A stretch of 64,000 nt of DNA from Sphingomonas sp. DG1-23 (GCF_030730875.1 NZ_JAVAMA010000002.1:1-64000), one strand, 5' to 3'. Shown: positions 16,826 through 25,226, counted from the stretch's first letter. A program made the numbers and translations. Notes: generated by a model not told the origin, from the sequence alone.

Positions 16826-17730
16826 CGTGCAACAATCGGCTGCAACGCGTCGGCACGTTCCGGCGAGGCTTCGGGCGTACGGATGTCCCAGGCGAGCCCG
16901 ATCCGCTCCAGCAGCCGGATAAATACGAAACCGAGATCGCTCTGCCCCGGATGGAGGCCGATGCGCGCCGAACCGGGAAAGGCGTGATGATTGTTGTGCC
17001 ACGCCTCGCCCATCGTCACCAGGCCGGCCCAGGGCACGTCGTGAGCCTGAACGCCGGCGCCTTCGACCAGCCAGTGCTGCGGCCCGCGCGTGTGCGCCAG
17101 ATGCCCGACGAACCAGTGGCCGTGGACCGAAATCGCGACGCGCGCGCAGACGCCCCACATCACGAAGCCCCATCCGCCGGCCCAGAAGAAAAGCGCCGCG
17201 ACAGGCAATTGCTGCGCCATCCACGTCGTTTCGAGGAAGCGATAGAAAGGGTCGCGGCCGGCGCGGCCGAGGTCGAAGGCGGGCGGATGCGCGAGTTCGA
17301 GCCGGCAGTGGATTTGCCACCATGCGTCCTTCGCCATCGGGCTGCGATGGCTGAGATAGGGGTGGCAGGCGCGCTGGCGCTGGGCCCAGTCGCGCAGGTC
17401 GTGCGTGCGGATGATGCCGTGCGGTCCGCTCATCCCGACGATCGTGCCGAACCAGACGAGAACGCGCTCGAGCCAGAGCGGGCATGCGAAGCTGCGATGG
17501 ATCAGGCGGCGGTGGAAGCCTACCGAATGACCGAGCAGAAGCGTCGCGCCGGTGGCCAGGACGAACACGAGGAACGCGCCGGGCGAGAAAGTGAGCGGAC
17601 CGAGCAGGATCGCGCAGCCCGCCATGCCGCCATTCCACAGCGACAGCGTGGGGTTCCAGCGAACGCGCCCCTCCAGCGCGTCGGTGCCGGGCGTCTCGAG
17701 GAGACTGTTTACGGCGTGGGCATCGTGCAT
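16822..17730 (-). CDS. Membrane fatty-acid desaturase (acyl-CoA/DesC type)
   Basis: 302 codons from MHDAHAVNS; a TTG six codons upstream is possible. The three di-iron histidine clusters are present: HSVGFHRRLIH (about residues 68-78), a middle HDLRDW...CHPYLSH cluster (about 109-128), and HNNHH (about 245-249). Hydrophobic segments flank them as in delta-9-type desaturases that act on lipid-bound or CoA-bound acyl chains using O2. The middle box differs from the strict HxxHH spacing, so chain or position specificity is open. It is divergent from an ArsR regulator across an AT-rich, repeat-bearing promoter. Confidence 0.82.
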   Translation of the reverse strand: MHDAHAVNSLLETPGTDALEGRVRWNPTLSLWNGGMAGCAILLGPLTFSPGAFLVFVLATGATLLLGHSVGFHRRLIHRSFACPLWLERVLVWFGTIVGMSGPHGIIRTHDLRDWAQRQRACHPYLSHRSPMAKDAWWQIHCRLELAHPPAFDLGRAGRDPFYRFLETTWMAQQLPVAALFFWAGGWGFVMWGVCARVAISVHGHWFVGHLAHTRGPQHWLVEGAGVQAHDVPWAGLVTMGEAWHNNHHAFPGSARIGLHPGQSDLGFVFIRLLERIGLAWDIRTPEASPERADALQPIVAR

Positions 17731-17742
17731 CGTCCGACTCGC

Positions 17743-17803
17743 AAGCAATTAAGGAATTACCTAATTACTAGATTGGGACTGGAAGGCAATGAAGCAATTG
17801 CTT
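17743..17803. promoter_or_regulatory. Putative operator region between desaturase and ArsR genes
   Basis: AAGCAATTGCTT at 17792-17803 is a perfect 12-bp palindrome ending two bases before the arsR-type ATG, and its half AAGCAATT recurs at 17743-17750 next to the desaturase start. The stretch between (repeated AATTAC/TAATTAC) is markedly AT-rich for this genome. This is what a self-regulated divergent promoter of an ArsR-family repressor would look like. Binding is inferred. Confidence 0.5.
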
Positions 17804-17805
17804 AA

Positions 17806-18147
17806 ATGAACGCCATGCAACGCGTCTTCGAAGCCCTGTCCTCCACCGTGCGGCGGAAAATCCTCGCTTATTTGAGCAGCGCCGAGCTGACCGCAGGCGA
17901 GATCGCCGCGCGGTTCGAGATTTCGAAGCCGGCGGTGTCGCAGCATCTCTCGGTGCTCGAAAATGCAGGGCTGGTGACGAGCGAGAAGCGCGGGCAATAT
18001 GTTCATTACCGGCTGGTCGAGGCGCACCTCGCCAACGCGCTGAACGGCTATCTGCAGGAGGTCTGCCCGGTCTCGAAGCCGCTCAAGACCGAAAGCGCGC
18101 GGCTGGCCAAGGCGAAGGAGGCCGCGAAGGACGATGAGGAGGCGTGA
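17806..18147 (+). CDS. ArsR/SmtB-family winged-helix regulator
   Basis: 113 codons. The core is a winged helix: RRKILAYLSSAELTAGEIAA, recognition helix ISKPAVSQHLSVLENAGLV (about residues 40-58), then the wing SEKRGQYVHYRLV. No CVC metal-binding motif is seen in helix 3, so it is more like the non-metal ArsR regulators (SdpR/BigR-like) than a metal sensor. A lysine-rich tail ends the protein. Divergent from the desaturase and one base before the next gene, it probably controls both directions. Confidence 0.88.
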   Translation: MNAMQRVFEALSSTVRRKILAYLSSAELTAGEIAARFEISKPAVSQHLSVLENAGLVTSEKRGQYVHYRLVEAHLANALNGYLQEVCPVSKPLKTESARLAKAKEAAKDDEEA

Positions 18148-18148
18148 G

Positions 18149-18763
18149 ATGATTCGGGGACTGGTTCTGGCGCTGTTCGCTTGGGCGCTCGCGCTTCCCG
18201 CTGCGGCGCAGGTCGCGCCGACGCCGCCAGCCGCTAATCCCCGCGTTGCGTTCGAGACCCAGGCGGGCCGTTTCGTCGTCGAGGTCTATGCCGACAAGGC
18301 GCCGGCCACCGCGAAGAATTTCCTGCGCTATGTAGATGCGAAGCGGCTCGACGGGGTGGTCTTCTATCGCACGGTGAAGGTGCAGGAGCGGTTTGGCTTC
18401 GTCCAGTTCGGAGTGCAGAATGCGCCGGCGAAGATGTTCCCGGCGATCCGGCACGAGTCGACCAGCGAGACCGGGATCAAGCATCTCGAGGGCACGCTCT
18501 CGATGCCGCGGCTGGCGCCGGGCACCGCGCGGGGCGAGTTCACGATCATGGTAGGCGACCAGCCGTCGTTCGATGCCGATCCGACCCAGCCGGGAGACAA
18601 TCTCGGCTATGCCGCCTTTGCGCGGGTAGTCGAGGGGATCGACGTGGTGATCAAGATCCTCGACGCGCCGCGGTCGGCGACAAAGACGCTGCAAGGTAGC
18701 TTCAAAGGCGAGGTTCCCGAGGCGCCGGTGCGGGTCCTGACTGCGAGGCGCGTGACGCTCTAG
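18149..18763 (+). CDS. Secreted cyclophilin-type peptidyl-prolyl isomerase
   Basis: 204 codons from MIRGLVLAL; GAGGAGG is 6-8 bases upstream, in the end of the arsR-type gene. A signal peptide (core LVLALFAWALALPAAA) leads to a cyclophilin domain: VAFETQAGRFVVEVYADKAPATAKNF region, FYRTVK, GTLSMPRL and the GEFTIMVGDQPSFD segment. The usual FHRVIPGFMIQGGD is altered (FYRTVKVQERFGFVQFG), as in several diverged alphaproteobacterial periplasmic cyclophilins; isomerase activity is likely but not assured. Probably co-transcribed with the ArsR gene. Confidence 0.85.
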   Translation: MIRGLVLALFAWALALPAAAQVAPTPPAANPRVAFETQAGRFVVEVYADKAPATAKNFLRYVDAKRLDGVVFYRTVKVQERFGFVQFGVQNAPAKMFPAIRHESTSETGIKHLEGTLSMPRLAPGTARGEFTIMVGDQPSFDADPTQPGDNLGYAAFARVVEGIDVVIKILDAPRSATKTLQGSFKGEVPEAPVRVLTARRVTL

Positions 18764-18810
18764 CGCATCGCGCTGTCCGGGGCGCCCGCGAACGAGCGCC
18801 CCGGCCTGAT

Positions 18811-19467
18811 TCACGCCTTGCGCTTGGCCGCGATCGATTTGCGGGCGTTGTTCGCATATTCCTCGAAATTGCGCTTGAACACGCCGACGAGCTCATCGAG
18901 CGCCGCAATCGAATCCTCGCCCTCCTTGGGCGGGAACAGCTTGAGGCCGTTGCCGCCCCAGGCCTTGTATTCGAAGTCGATCTTTTGGTCGTTGCCGAAG
19001 TCGCGGATCATGAACAGCGTCTTGAGCGACCGGCCGTACATGATGTGCTTCGAGTAGAACACGTCGGCGACGATCAACTCCGAATAGCAATTCGCGGTCG
19101 AATCGGAGCGACGGGTCTTCACCTTGTTCATCGTCTTGCGCTCGAGCGGCGTTTCGTGGCGGACGATGACGGTGGCAGGCTTGAGAACGATCAGCGTCTG
19201 AAGATCGAGCGACTGCAGCGCGTCGAGCTGCGAAGGGCTGTCGAGCGCGCTAGCCAGCTGCGCCTTGTTGCCGGCGTCCTTCTTGGCATTGATCGCGGCG
19301 CCGACCAGGCCACCGAGCAATCCGGTGGTCGAGGAGTTCATCCGCTCGGCCGGCCAGATGTGCAGCTCGCAGGGCGCCGCGCCAGCCTCCTGCGCGGCCG
19401 CGTCGACCGAGGTCAGCAATGCGGCGGCGCCGGCGAGCGCCGACATGAGATAGGCGCGTTTGATCAT
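18811..19467 (-). CDS. Secreted hypothetical protein, paralogue A
   Basis: 218 codons with signal peptide (core YLMSALAGAAALLTSVDAA). It shares with the neighbouring gene at 19511 the order: CELHIWP near the mature N-terminus, NCYSELIVADVFY, IRDFGND, and GLKLFPPKEGED followed by a long amphipathic helix that ends in a basic tail. Cysteines in CELH and NCYS are conserved in both copies and could form a disulfide. I do not recognise the family. GGGGGA precedes the ATG. The pair likely arose by tandem duplication. Confidence 0.82.
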   Translation of the reverse strand: MIKRAYLMSALAGAAALLTSVDAAAQEAGAAPCELHIWPAERMNSSTTGLLGGLVGAAINAKKDAGNKAQLASALDSPSQLDALQSLDLQTLIVLKPATVIVRHETPLERKTMNKVKTRRSDSTANCYSELIVADVFYSKHIMYGRSLKTLFMIRDFGNDQKIDFEYKAWGGNGLKLFPPKEGEDSIAALDELVGVFKRNFEEYANNARKSIAAKRKA

Positions 19468-19510
19468 AATTAGTCCCCCATTCTGAAGAATATTGTGCGA
19501 AGCCGCGCGC

Positions 19511-20164
19511 TTACTTGCCGCGCTTGCCTTTCACCGGCTTGTTCAGCGCCTTCGCGAACAGCGCGAAATTCTCGACATAGGCGCTTTTCAGCTCTTCGCT
19601 CGCCGCGTTCGGATCAATGGCGTCCTTGGGCGGGAAGAGCTTGAGCGGCGTCTTGACCCAGGTGCCGAAGACCCGCGCCGGCGTTGCCGCGGACAAGGCG
19701 CCGTCGCCGAAGTCCCGATAGCGGAACGAGCTTTTGAGATAGCTTCCGTGGAAGACGTCCTGCTGCAGGAACACATCGTCGACGATCAATTCGGCGTAGC
19801 ACGCAGCGCCGTCGCTCGTGAGCCGCCCGGGCGTGGTCCGAATCTCGCGGCTGGACAGCGGCTGCGCGTGGACGATCAGCATATAATTGTCGCGACCGAT
19901 GATGTTTTGCGGCTGCGAACGATCGAGCAAGGCCGTCTGCGACGCGGCGCCGAGCGGATCGGGCGGTACTTCGGGATAGCCGTCACGTCCCGTCACCGCG
20001 CCGTTGACGATGCCGCCATGAATCCAGCCTTGATAGACCGAATTGAGGTCGCCGCTTGGCCAGACGTGAAGTTCGCACCTGGCTGTCGGCACTTCCTGCG
20101 CTTGCGCACAGGATATGCCGATGCTCGCGGAAAACGTCGCGAGCGCAATCGCTTGTCTGATCAT
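19511..20164 (-). CDS. Secreted hypothetical protein, paralogue B
   Basis: 217 codons with signal peptide and a strong GGGGGGAGG ribosome site. Shares CELHVWP, ACYAELIVDDVF, YRDFG, LKLFPPKD and a C-terminal helix with basic tail with the gene immediately downstream (43 bases). Sequence between these blocks has diverged strongly, so the duplication is old or the copies have different targets. Both may be periplasmic or surface proteins; no function can be assigned. They are transcribed after the Crp/Fnr gene, on the same strand. Confidence 0.82.
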   Translation of the reverse strand: MIRQAIALATFSASIGISCAQAQEVPTARCELHVWPSGDLNSVYQGWIHGGIVNGAVTGRDGYPEVPPDPLGAASQTALLDRSQPQNIIGRDNYMLIVHAQPLSSREIRTTPGRLTSDGAACYAELIVDDVFLQQDVFHGSYLKSSFRYRDFGDGALSAATPARVFGTWVKTPLKLFPPKDAIDPNAASEELKSAYVENFALFAKALNKPVKGKRGK

Positions 20165-20237
20165 TTTCGCCTCCCCCCGAAGGCACTTTCCCCTGACCGA
20201 GACGCTTAATCGGTCCGTTCTCCCCGCGCAACCGGGT

Positions 20238-20957
20238 TTAGCGTCGGCGCTTGTCCAGATAGAGATAGGCCGGATCGAACTCGGCGAGGCTGCGCAGCCC
20301 GGCGAGATCGGTAATCGTCACCCGGCCGCTGCGGAACTCGACCAGCGCGCGCTCGCGGAGCTCCTTGAGCACGCGATTGACGTGGACCGACGTCAGGCCG
20401 AGGCACTCGGCGAGATCGACCTGGGTGATCGGCAGCGCATATCCCTGCTCGCTGGCGAGACCGACGATACCGAGCCGGACCTGGAGCTCGCAGAAGATGT
20501 GGGCAGTGCGCTGAAGCGCATTGCGGCGGCCGAGCGAAACTTCCCATTCGCGGTGGATCGCCGCGTCGAGATTGGTCGAGAACCACAGAACGCGCGCGAG
20601 ATGGGGGTGCCGCTCGGTGATGTCCTTCAGCTTCTCGTGGGGCACCTGCACGATCCTGGCCGGGGTCAGCGCCATGACGCTGTGATCGAGATGTTTGAGC
20701 GTGAAACTGTGCAGGTCGGCGAAGTCGCCGGCGACGTGGAGCTCGGTAATCTGGCGCTGGCCGTCGCTGAGATCCTTGTAGCGCGCGATGATCCCGTCGA
20801 GCAGCAATGTCGAGCAACTGAGCTCCTGGCCCGCCGTGATGAAGGTGCGATTCGCCGGATAGTGGATCACTTCGCCCGCCGCGTCGCGAAGCGCCTGCTC
20901 TTCCTCGGCGCTGATATCGTCGCGCGCGCGCAGCTTCATCAGGTGCTTGTCGATCAT
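20238..20957 (-). CDS. Crp/Fnr-family transcriptional regulator
   Basis: 239 codons. An N-terminal cyclic-nucleotide-binding beta-roll (residues about 20-130, with ELHVAGDFADLHSF) is joined by a dimer helix to a C-terminal winged helix (about 165-215) whose recognition helix lies in LTSVHVNRVLKELR. The cAMP-contacting residues of E. coli Crp are not evident and there is no N-terminal cysteine cluster as in Fnr. The type is common in sphingomonads as a stress or growth regulator. It is upstream of the two paralogous secreted-protein genes on the same strand and may control them. Confidence 0.9.
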   Translation of the reverse strand: MIDKHLMKLRARDDISAEEEQALRDAAGEVIHYPANRTFITAGQELSCSTLLLDGIIARYKDLSDGQRQITELHVAGDFADLHSFTLKHLDHSVMALTPARIVQVPHEKLKDITERHPHLARVLWFSTNLDAAIHREWEVSLGRRNALQRTAHIFCELQVRLGIVGLASEQGYALPITQVDLAECLGLTSVHVNRVLKELRERALVEFRSGRVTITDLAGLRSLAEFDPAYLYLDKRRR

Positions 20958-21032
20958 GCCTCGCCTTCCCGGCCGCCGGTGACGCCGGTCTCGAGGATAT
21001 CCGGATATCGATGCATCATCAACGCGGCGGCT

Positions 21033-21248
21033 TCATTGCTGGGTCCGGTCCTGGTTCTTCACTTCGCCGGCGGTGCCGCTGACGCCATCCGCGACGCCGG
21101 TCGACTCCAGTGGCGAGCTGTTCCCGCCGCCGCCCGCGGCATCGGCTTCGTCGGCGCGCGATTCCACCGCCTGTTCGATATCCGGGCGCGGATCGTCTTC
21201 GCGCTCGGTCGCGCCGCGCAGCCCGGCGTCGCTTCTGGTGTCGGTCAT
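21033..21248 (-). CDS. Small acidic, probably disordered protein
   Basis: 71 codons, start supported by GAAGGAG 8 bases upstream. The product is rich in Asp, Glu, Gly and Ser with no hydrophobic core (MTDTRSDAGLRGATERE at the N-terminus), so it is likely intrinsically disordered. No family recognised. It lies between the Crp/Fnr gene and a proline-rich small gene, all on the minus strand. Confidence 0.55.
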   Translation of the reverse strand: MTDTRSDAGLRGATEREDDPRPDIEQAVESRADEADAAGGGGNSSPLESTGVADGVSGTAGEVKNQDRTQQ

Positions 21249-21279
21249 GTCTCCACTCCTTCGTTTCGTGAACGCAGCC

Positions 21280-21465
21280 TCAGGCCATCGGTTGCCCGGG
21301 GGCGATGCCGGGATCGCCGCCCGGGTTGGGCGCGGGGACGTCCACGTCGGGGGCAGGCGGGCTGTATTCGGGGGGCGGGGTGGTCGGCTGGCCGGGTTGC
21401 GGGGCGCCGGGATTCTCGGACGGCGCGGGCTCCGGGGTGGCGGGGATCGGGGGTTCGACGGGCAT
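21280..21465 (-). CDS. Small proline-rich protein
   Basis: 61 codons; AAGGAG stands 7 bases before the ATG (MPVEPPIPATPEPAPSENPG at the N-terminus). Over a third of residues are proline, with Pro-Gly-Gln and Pro-Ala-Pro runs and no membrane segment or signal. It resembles proline-rich linkers rather than a folded domain. The good ribosome site argues for translation; function is unknown. Confidence 0.5.
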   Translation of the reverse strand: MPVEPPIPATPEPAPSENPGAPQPGQPTTPPPEYSPPAPDVDVPAPNPGGDPGIAPGQPMA

Positions 21466-21574
21466 GCAGCATCTCCTTGTCCGCGCTTGAACGCCGCGGA
21501 GCGGCGCGGGGTTGCTTCGCGGCTTGCCCCCGGGCACATGACTGCTATAGAGCCCGCCGACCGGCGGTGCCCCT

Positions 21575-21659
21575 GCGGGCGTGGCGGAACTGGTAGACGC
21601 GCCAGATTTAGGTTCTGGTATCGAAAGGTGTGGGGGTTCGAGTCCCTTCGCCCGCACCA
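21575..21659 (+). tRNA. tRNA-Leu (UAG)
   Basis: Acceptor GCGGGCG pairs with CGCCCGC (21649-21655), discriminator A and encoded CCA. The anticodon stem CCAGA/TCTGG encloses the loop TTTAGGT, giving anticodon UAG. A long variable arm (tatcgaaaggtgtgg region) marks a class II tRNA, and GGTTCGAGTCC is the T arm. It reads CUA/CUG-type leucine codons. Confidence 0.97.
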
Positions 21660-21722
21660 GCACCGCCGCTCTCTGATCAGCGTCCCGGCGCCGCGATCTC
21701 ATTCTTTTTGGAAGCTGAACTG

Positions 21723-23405
21723 ATGCAGACTGTCGAGACGTTGAACGAGGGCCTCAAGCGCGCCTACACGCTGACGATCACCGCCAAGGACATCGACAAG
21801 AAGGTCGATGCCGAAGTGAAGCGGGTCGCGCCGCAGGTCCGCATGCCCGGCTTCCGCCCCGGCAAGGTCCCGGCCAACCTCGTCCGCAAGATGCACGGCG
21901 AGGCGATCACCGCCGACGCGCTCAACACGACGATCCAGGAAGGCGTGCAGAAGCTGCTCGTCGAGCACAAGCTTCGCCCGGCCATGCAGCCTTCGGTCAG
22001 CCTCGAAGGCGATTATGCCCCCGGCAAGGACGCCGAGATCAAGATCGAGCTCGAAGTGCTTCCCGACGTGCCGACGCCGTCGATCGAGGGCCTCAAGCTC
22101 GAGCGCCTGACCGTTCCGGCCGATGACGCCGCGATCGACGAGCAGCTCCAGCAGCTCGCGAGCAACCAGAAGGGCTGGGACGATGCCCCGGCCAAGCACA
22201 AGGCCGCGACCGGCGACCAGGTGACGATGGACTTCGTCGGCAAGACCGCCGACGGCGTCGCGTTCGAGGGCGGCACCGGCGAGGGCATGGCGGTCGAGAT
22301 CGGCTCGGGCCGCCTGATCCCGGGCTTCGAGGATCAGCTCGTCGGCGTGAAGGCCGGCGACGAGAAGCAGATCTCGGTCACTTTCCCCGAGGATTACGGC
22401 TCGAAGGATCTCGCCGGCAAGCCCGCGACCTTCGATCTCAAGATCACCGCAGTGAAGACTGCCGGCGAGACGAAGATCGACGACGATTTCGCCAAGGCGC
22501 TCGGCCTGCAGGATCTCGAGCAGCTCAAGGGGCTGCTCAAGGGGCAGATCGAGCAGCAGCTCAACGGCCTGACCCGGACCTATATGAAGCGCAAGCTGCT
22601 CGATCAGCTCGCCGCCGGCCATGACTTCGCGGTGCCGCCGTCGATGGTCGATGCCGAGTTCCAGCAGATCTGGCACCAGCTCGTCCACGAGACCGAGCAT
22701 GAGGCCGATCCGGCTGCGGCGCTGGCCGAGCTCGAAGCCGAGCGCGACGATTATTTCAAGATCGCCGAGCGCCGGGTCCGCCTGGGTCTGCTTCTCTCCG
22801 AGATCGGCACCGCCAATGGCGTCGAGGTCTCGCAGCAGGAAATGAGCCGGCTGATCGCGCAGGCCGCGCAGCAATACGGCCCCGAGGATCGCCAGCGCTT
22901 CATGCAATATGTCCAGCAGGAACCGATGGCGGCCGCCCAGCTGCGCGCGCCTTTGTTCGAGGACAAGGTCGTCGACTTCCTGTTCGACAAGGCCGAGATC
23001 AGCGACCGCGAAGTGACGCGCGAAGAACTCGAAGCCGCGATCGAGAGCGACGAGGGCTTCGACACCGGCACGCACCACCACGACCACGACAACCACAAGC
23101 CCAAGGCCAAGAAGGCTGCCAGGAAGCCGGCTGCCGACGAGGCGGAGGCCAAGCCGGCCAAGAAGGCCAAGGCCGAGCCCAAGGCGGACGAAGCCGCCGC
23201 CGAAGAGCCCGCGAAGAAGGCCGCCAAGCCGAAAAAGGTCGAAGCGGCGGATATCGAGCCTGCGGCCCCCGGCGACGAGCTCGTCGCGGCCGAGCCGGTG
23301 AAGAAGGCGGCGACGAAGAAGGCGCCGGCCGCCAAGGCCGAAGCGGCGGAAGAGGCTCCGGCCAAGCCCGCCAAGAAGGCGCCGGCCAAGAAGAAGGCCG
23401 ACTGA
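21723..23405 (+). CDS. tig: Trigger factor, with long Lys/Ala-rich C-terminal extension
   Basis: 560 codons, against about 430-450 for typical trigger factors. The N-terminal ribosome-binding domain has the signature FRPGKVP (preceded by VRMPG), the FKBP-like isomerase domain spans about 160-245 (GDQVTMDFVGKTADG, IPGFEDQLVG), and the C-terminal chaperone arms run to about 440. From about residue 452 there is a His/Asp patch (THHHDHDNHK) and then about 105 residues made almost only of Lys, Ala, Glu and Pro. The ATG has GGAAG 8 bases upstream. Trigger factor binds nascent chains at the ribosome exit. It heads a tig...clpP-clpX...lon-hupB series. Confidence 0.96.
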   Translation: MQTVETLNEGLKRAYTLTITAKDIDKKVDAEVKRVAPQVRMPGFRPGKVPANLVRKMHGEAITADALNTTIQEGVQKLLVEHKLRPAMQPSVSLEGDYAPGKDAEIKIELEVLPDVPTPSIEGLKLERLTVPADDAAIDEQLQQLASNQKGWDDAPAKHKAATGDQVTMDFVGKTADGVAFEGGTGEGMAVEIGSGRLIPGFEDQLVGVKAGDEKQISVTFPEDYGSKDLAGKPATFDLKITAVKTAGETKIDDDFAKALGLQDLEQLKGLLKGQIEQQLNGLTRTYMKRKLLDQLAAGHDFAVPPSMVDAEFQQIWHQLVHETEHEADPAAALAELEAERDDYFKIAERRVRLGLLLSEIGTANGVEVSQQEMSRLIAQAAQQYGPEDRQRFMQYVQQEPMAAAQLRAPLFEDKVVDFLFDKAEISDREVTREELEAAIESDEGFDTGTHHHDHDNHKPKAKKAARKPAADEAEAKPAKKAKAEPKADEAAAEEPAKKAAKPKKVEAADIEPAAPGDELVAAEPVKKAATKKAPAAKAEAAEEAPAKPAKKAPAKKKAD

Positions 23406-23430
23406 GCCTCCCGGTCTCGAAAAAGCATTG

Positions 23431-23470
23431 GGCCCGCCGCTCCTTCCCGGAGCGGCGGGCCTTGCTTTAT
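23431..23470 (+). terminator. Rho-independent terminator after tig
   Basis: A 13-bp perfect GC stem (23431-23443 with 23449-23461) and a 5-base loop are followed by TTGCTTTA. Strong and well placed, 25 bases after the tig stop; it may also serve the convergent DUF4328 gene. Confidence 0.88.
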
Positions 23471-23474
23471 CGGG

Positions 23475-24068
23475 TCAGGCGAAGACTTCAGCCAATTCCC
23501 CGGTGCCGAGCCTGGCCTGTGCCTCGGCGATACGGCGGATCATGAGGATCGCGACCGCGGCCAGGGGAATGTCGAATACGGCTTGGATCCAGAACGGCGT
23601 CACACCCGAATCCGGCGACTTGGCCATATATCCGGACAAGTAGCCCGCGAATGTCGTGAGCAGCCAGAGCGCCCACCATGTCGCGACGAGGGCGCTGCCT
23701 TCCGAATAGTCGCCGTTGCCATGACTCGCGTTCCAAAGCTCGCGCATGCCCTGAAACGGCTTGAACAGGCACGCGACGGGAACGGCGAACCACCAGATCC
23801 GCGCCGCCGGGGTGAATTCCAGATCATGATATCCGGCCTCGATCAGATTCCTGCCGGCCACATAGATCCAGCGGCCGAACACGACGAAGGTCAGAAGCTT
23901 GAACAGCACCGTGGCCAGATCGACCTGCGAAGCGATGGGCATCACATTCTCGGTATAGCCTTCGGGAAACAGCAACGCCGCGAGCAATATGACCGGCGTC
24001 GTCAGCGCGTCGATCACCACCATGATGGCGACGACGAGCGTCAGTCCGCGAAGATCACGTATTCCCAT
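23475..24068 (-). CDS. DUF4328-like membrane protein
   Basis: 197 codons from MGIRDLRGL with AAGGGGGAAAG just upstream; a longer frame to 24170 is not supported. Five membrane helices are predicted by eye. The WWFAVPVACLFKPFQGMRELW segment (about residues 95-115) with the pattern W-x-VP...KP-x-x-x-M-x-E-L-W is the hallmark of DUF4328. No function is known for the family. It converges with tig and is divergent from the glycosyltransferase gene. Confidence 0.82.
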   Translation of the reverse strand: MGIRDLRGLTLVVAIMVVIDALTTPVILLAALLFPEGYTENVMPIASQVDLATVLFKLLTFVVFGRWIYVAGRNLIEAGYHDLEFTPAARIWWFAVPVACLFKPFQGMRELWNASHGNGDYSEGSALVATWWALWLLTTFAGYLSGYMAKSPDSGVTPFWIQAVFDIPLAAVAILMIRRIAEAQARLGTGELAEVFA

Positions 24069-24169
24069 TGCTTTCCCCCTTGCGATGCCGGAATGATCGC
24101 TGCGACGATGGGGAAAAGTCAAAGAACAAATATGTCGAACGGTGCCGATCTGGTCCTCGGGGCGGGACA

Positions 24170-25096
24170 ATGAACCCGAGGATCGCAGTGCTGCTGCCCT
24201 GCTATAACGAGGAAGCGGCGATCGCGCAGACCGTCGCGAGCTTCCGCGCGGCGTTCCCGGCTGCCGCGATCCATGTCTACGATAATAACAGCCGCGACCG
24301 CACGATCGAGGTGGCGCGCGAAGCCGGGGCGATCGTCCGCAGCGAACGGATGCAGGGCAAGGGCAATGTCGTGCGGCGGATGTTCGCCGATGTCGATGCC
24401 GACATCTACGTCATGGCCGACGGCGACGCGACCTATGATGCGAGCGTCGCGCCGTTGATGGTCGACAGGCTTGTGCAGGAAGGGCTCGACATGATCGTCG
24501 GCACGCGCGTCCACGAGGCGGCCGAGGCTTATCGCCGCGGCCATGTCCTCGGCAATCGCGCGATGACCGGGCTGCTCGCGCAACTGTTCGGGCGCAGCTT
24601 CACCGACATCTTCTCGGGTTATCGGGTGTTCTCGCGACGCTTCGTGAAGAGCTTTCCGGTGCTCTCCTCCGGCTTCGAGATCGAGACCGAGATCAGCGTC
24701 CACGCGCTCGAGCTCAAGATGCCGGTGGGCGAAGTCGAGACTCGTTATTTCGCCCGCCCCGAGGGCTCCGCGTCGAAGCTCAACACCTATCGCGACGGCT
24801 TCCGGATCGCGAAGACGATCGCCGTGCTCTACCGGATCGAGCGGCCGATGCTGTTCTTCGGCTTCATTGCCACGGTGTTCGCGATGATGGCGGTGCTGCT
24901 CGCCGTGCCCTTGGTCATCACCTATTTGAGCACCGGGCTGGTGCCGCGCTTTCCGACTGCGATCCTCGCCACGGGCATGATGATCCTCGCCTTTCTCAAC
25001 CTGTTCACCGGGCTGATCCTCGATACGGTGGTGCGCGGACGGCGCGAGGTGCGGCGGCTGGCCTATCTCGCGCAGCCGGGGCCATTCAGCGACTGA
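24170..25096 (+). CDS. Family 2 glycosyltransferase (dolichyl-phosphate-sugar synthase type)
   Basis: 308 codons. The GT-A domain covers residues 1-220 with VLLPCYNEEAAI at the start, DNNSRDRT, and the metal-binding DGDATYD. Two C-terminal membrane helices (LFFGFIATVFAMMAVLLAVP and TAILATGMMILAFLNLFTG, about 230-295) resemble GtrB/DPM1-like enzymes that load a sugar on a polyprenyl phosphate at the cytoplasmic face. The donor sugar cannot be read from sequence. The ribosome site is weak. It has no glycan-synthesis neighbours here. Confidence 0.88.
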   Translation: MNPRIAVLLPCYNEEAAIAQTVASFRAAFPAAAIHVYDNNSRDRTIEVAREAGAIVRSERMQGKGNVVRRMFADVDADIYVMADGDATYDASVAPLMVDRLVQEGLDMIVGTRVHEAAEAYRRGHVLGNRAMTGLLAQLFGRSFTDIFSGYRVFSRRFVKSFPVLSSGFEIETEISVHALELKMPVGEVETRYFARPEGSASKLNTYRDGFRIAKTIAVLYRIERPMLFFGFIATVFAMMAVLLAVPLVITYLSTGLVPRFPTAILATGMMILAFLNLFTGLILDTVVRGRREVRRLAYLAQPGPFSD

Positions 25097-25113
25097 CCCG
25101 TGCGCCTACCCGA

Positions 25114-25222
25114 CGTCACCCCGGCCGCAGTGCAGGGTCCACTTCGCGGATAGGGGAAGGACAAGAGGCTCGAATGCAGCCATCGCGGCACCGTGGACCC
25201 CGGCACCGCGGCCGGGGTGACG
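25114..25222. repeat. Palindromic repeat, GTCACCCCGG family
   Basis: A left half beginning GTCACCCCGGCC is mirrored by a right half ending GGCCGGGGTGAC, with GTGGACCCCGGCACCG inside. The same layout occurs at 44947-45052 and 55024-55129 in this window. It lies between convergent genes, and may help terminate both. Confidence 0.8.
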
Positions 25223-25226
25223 GTTG

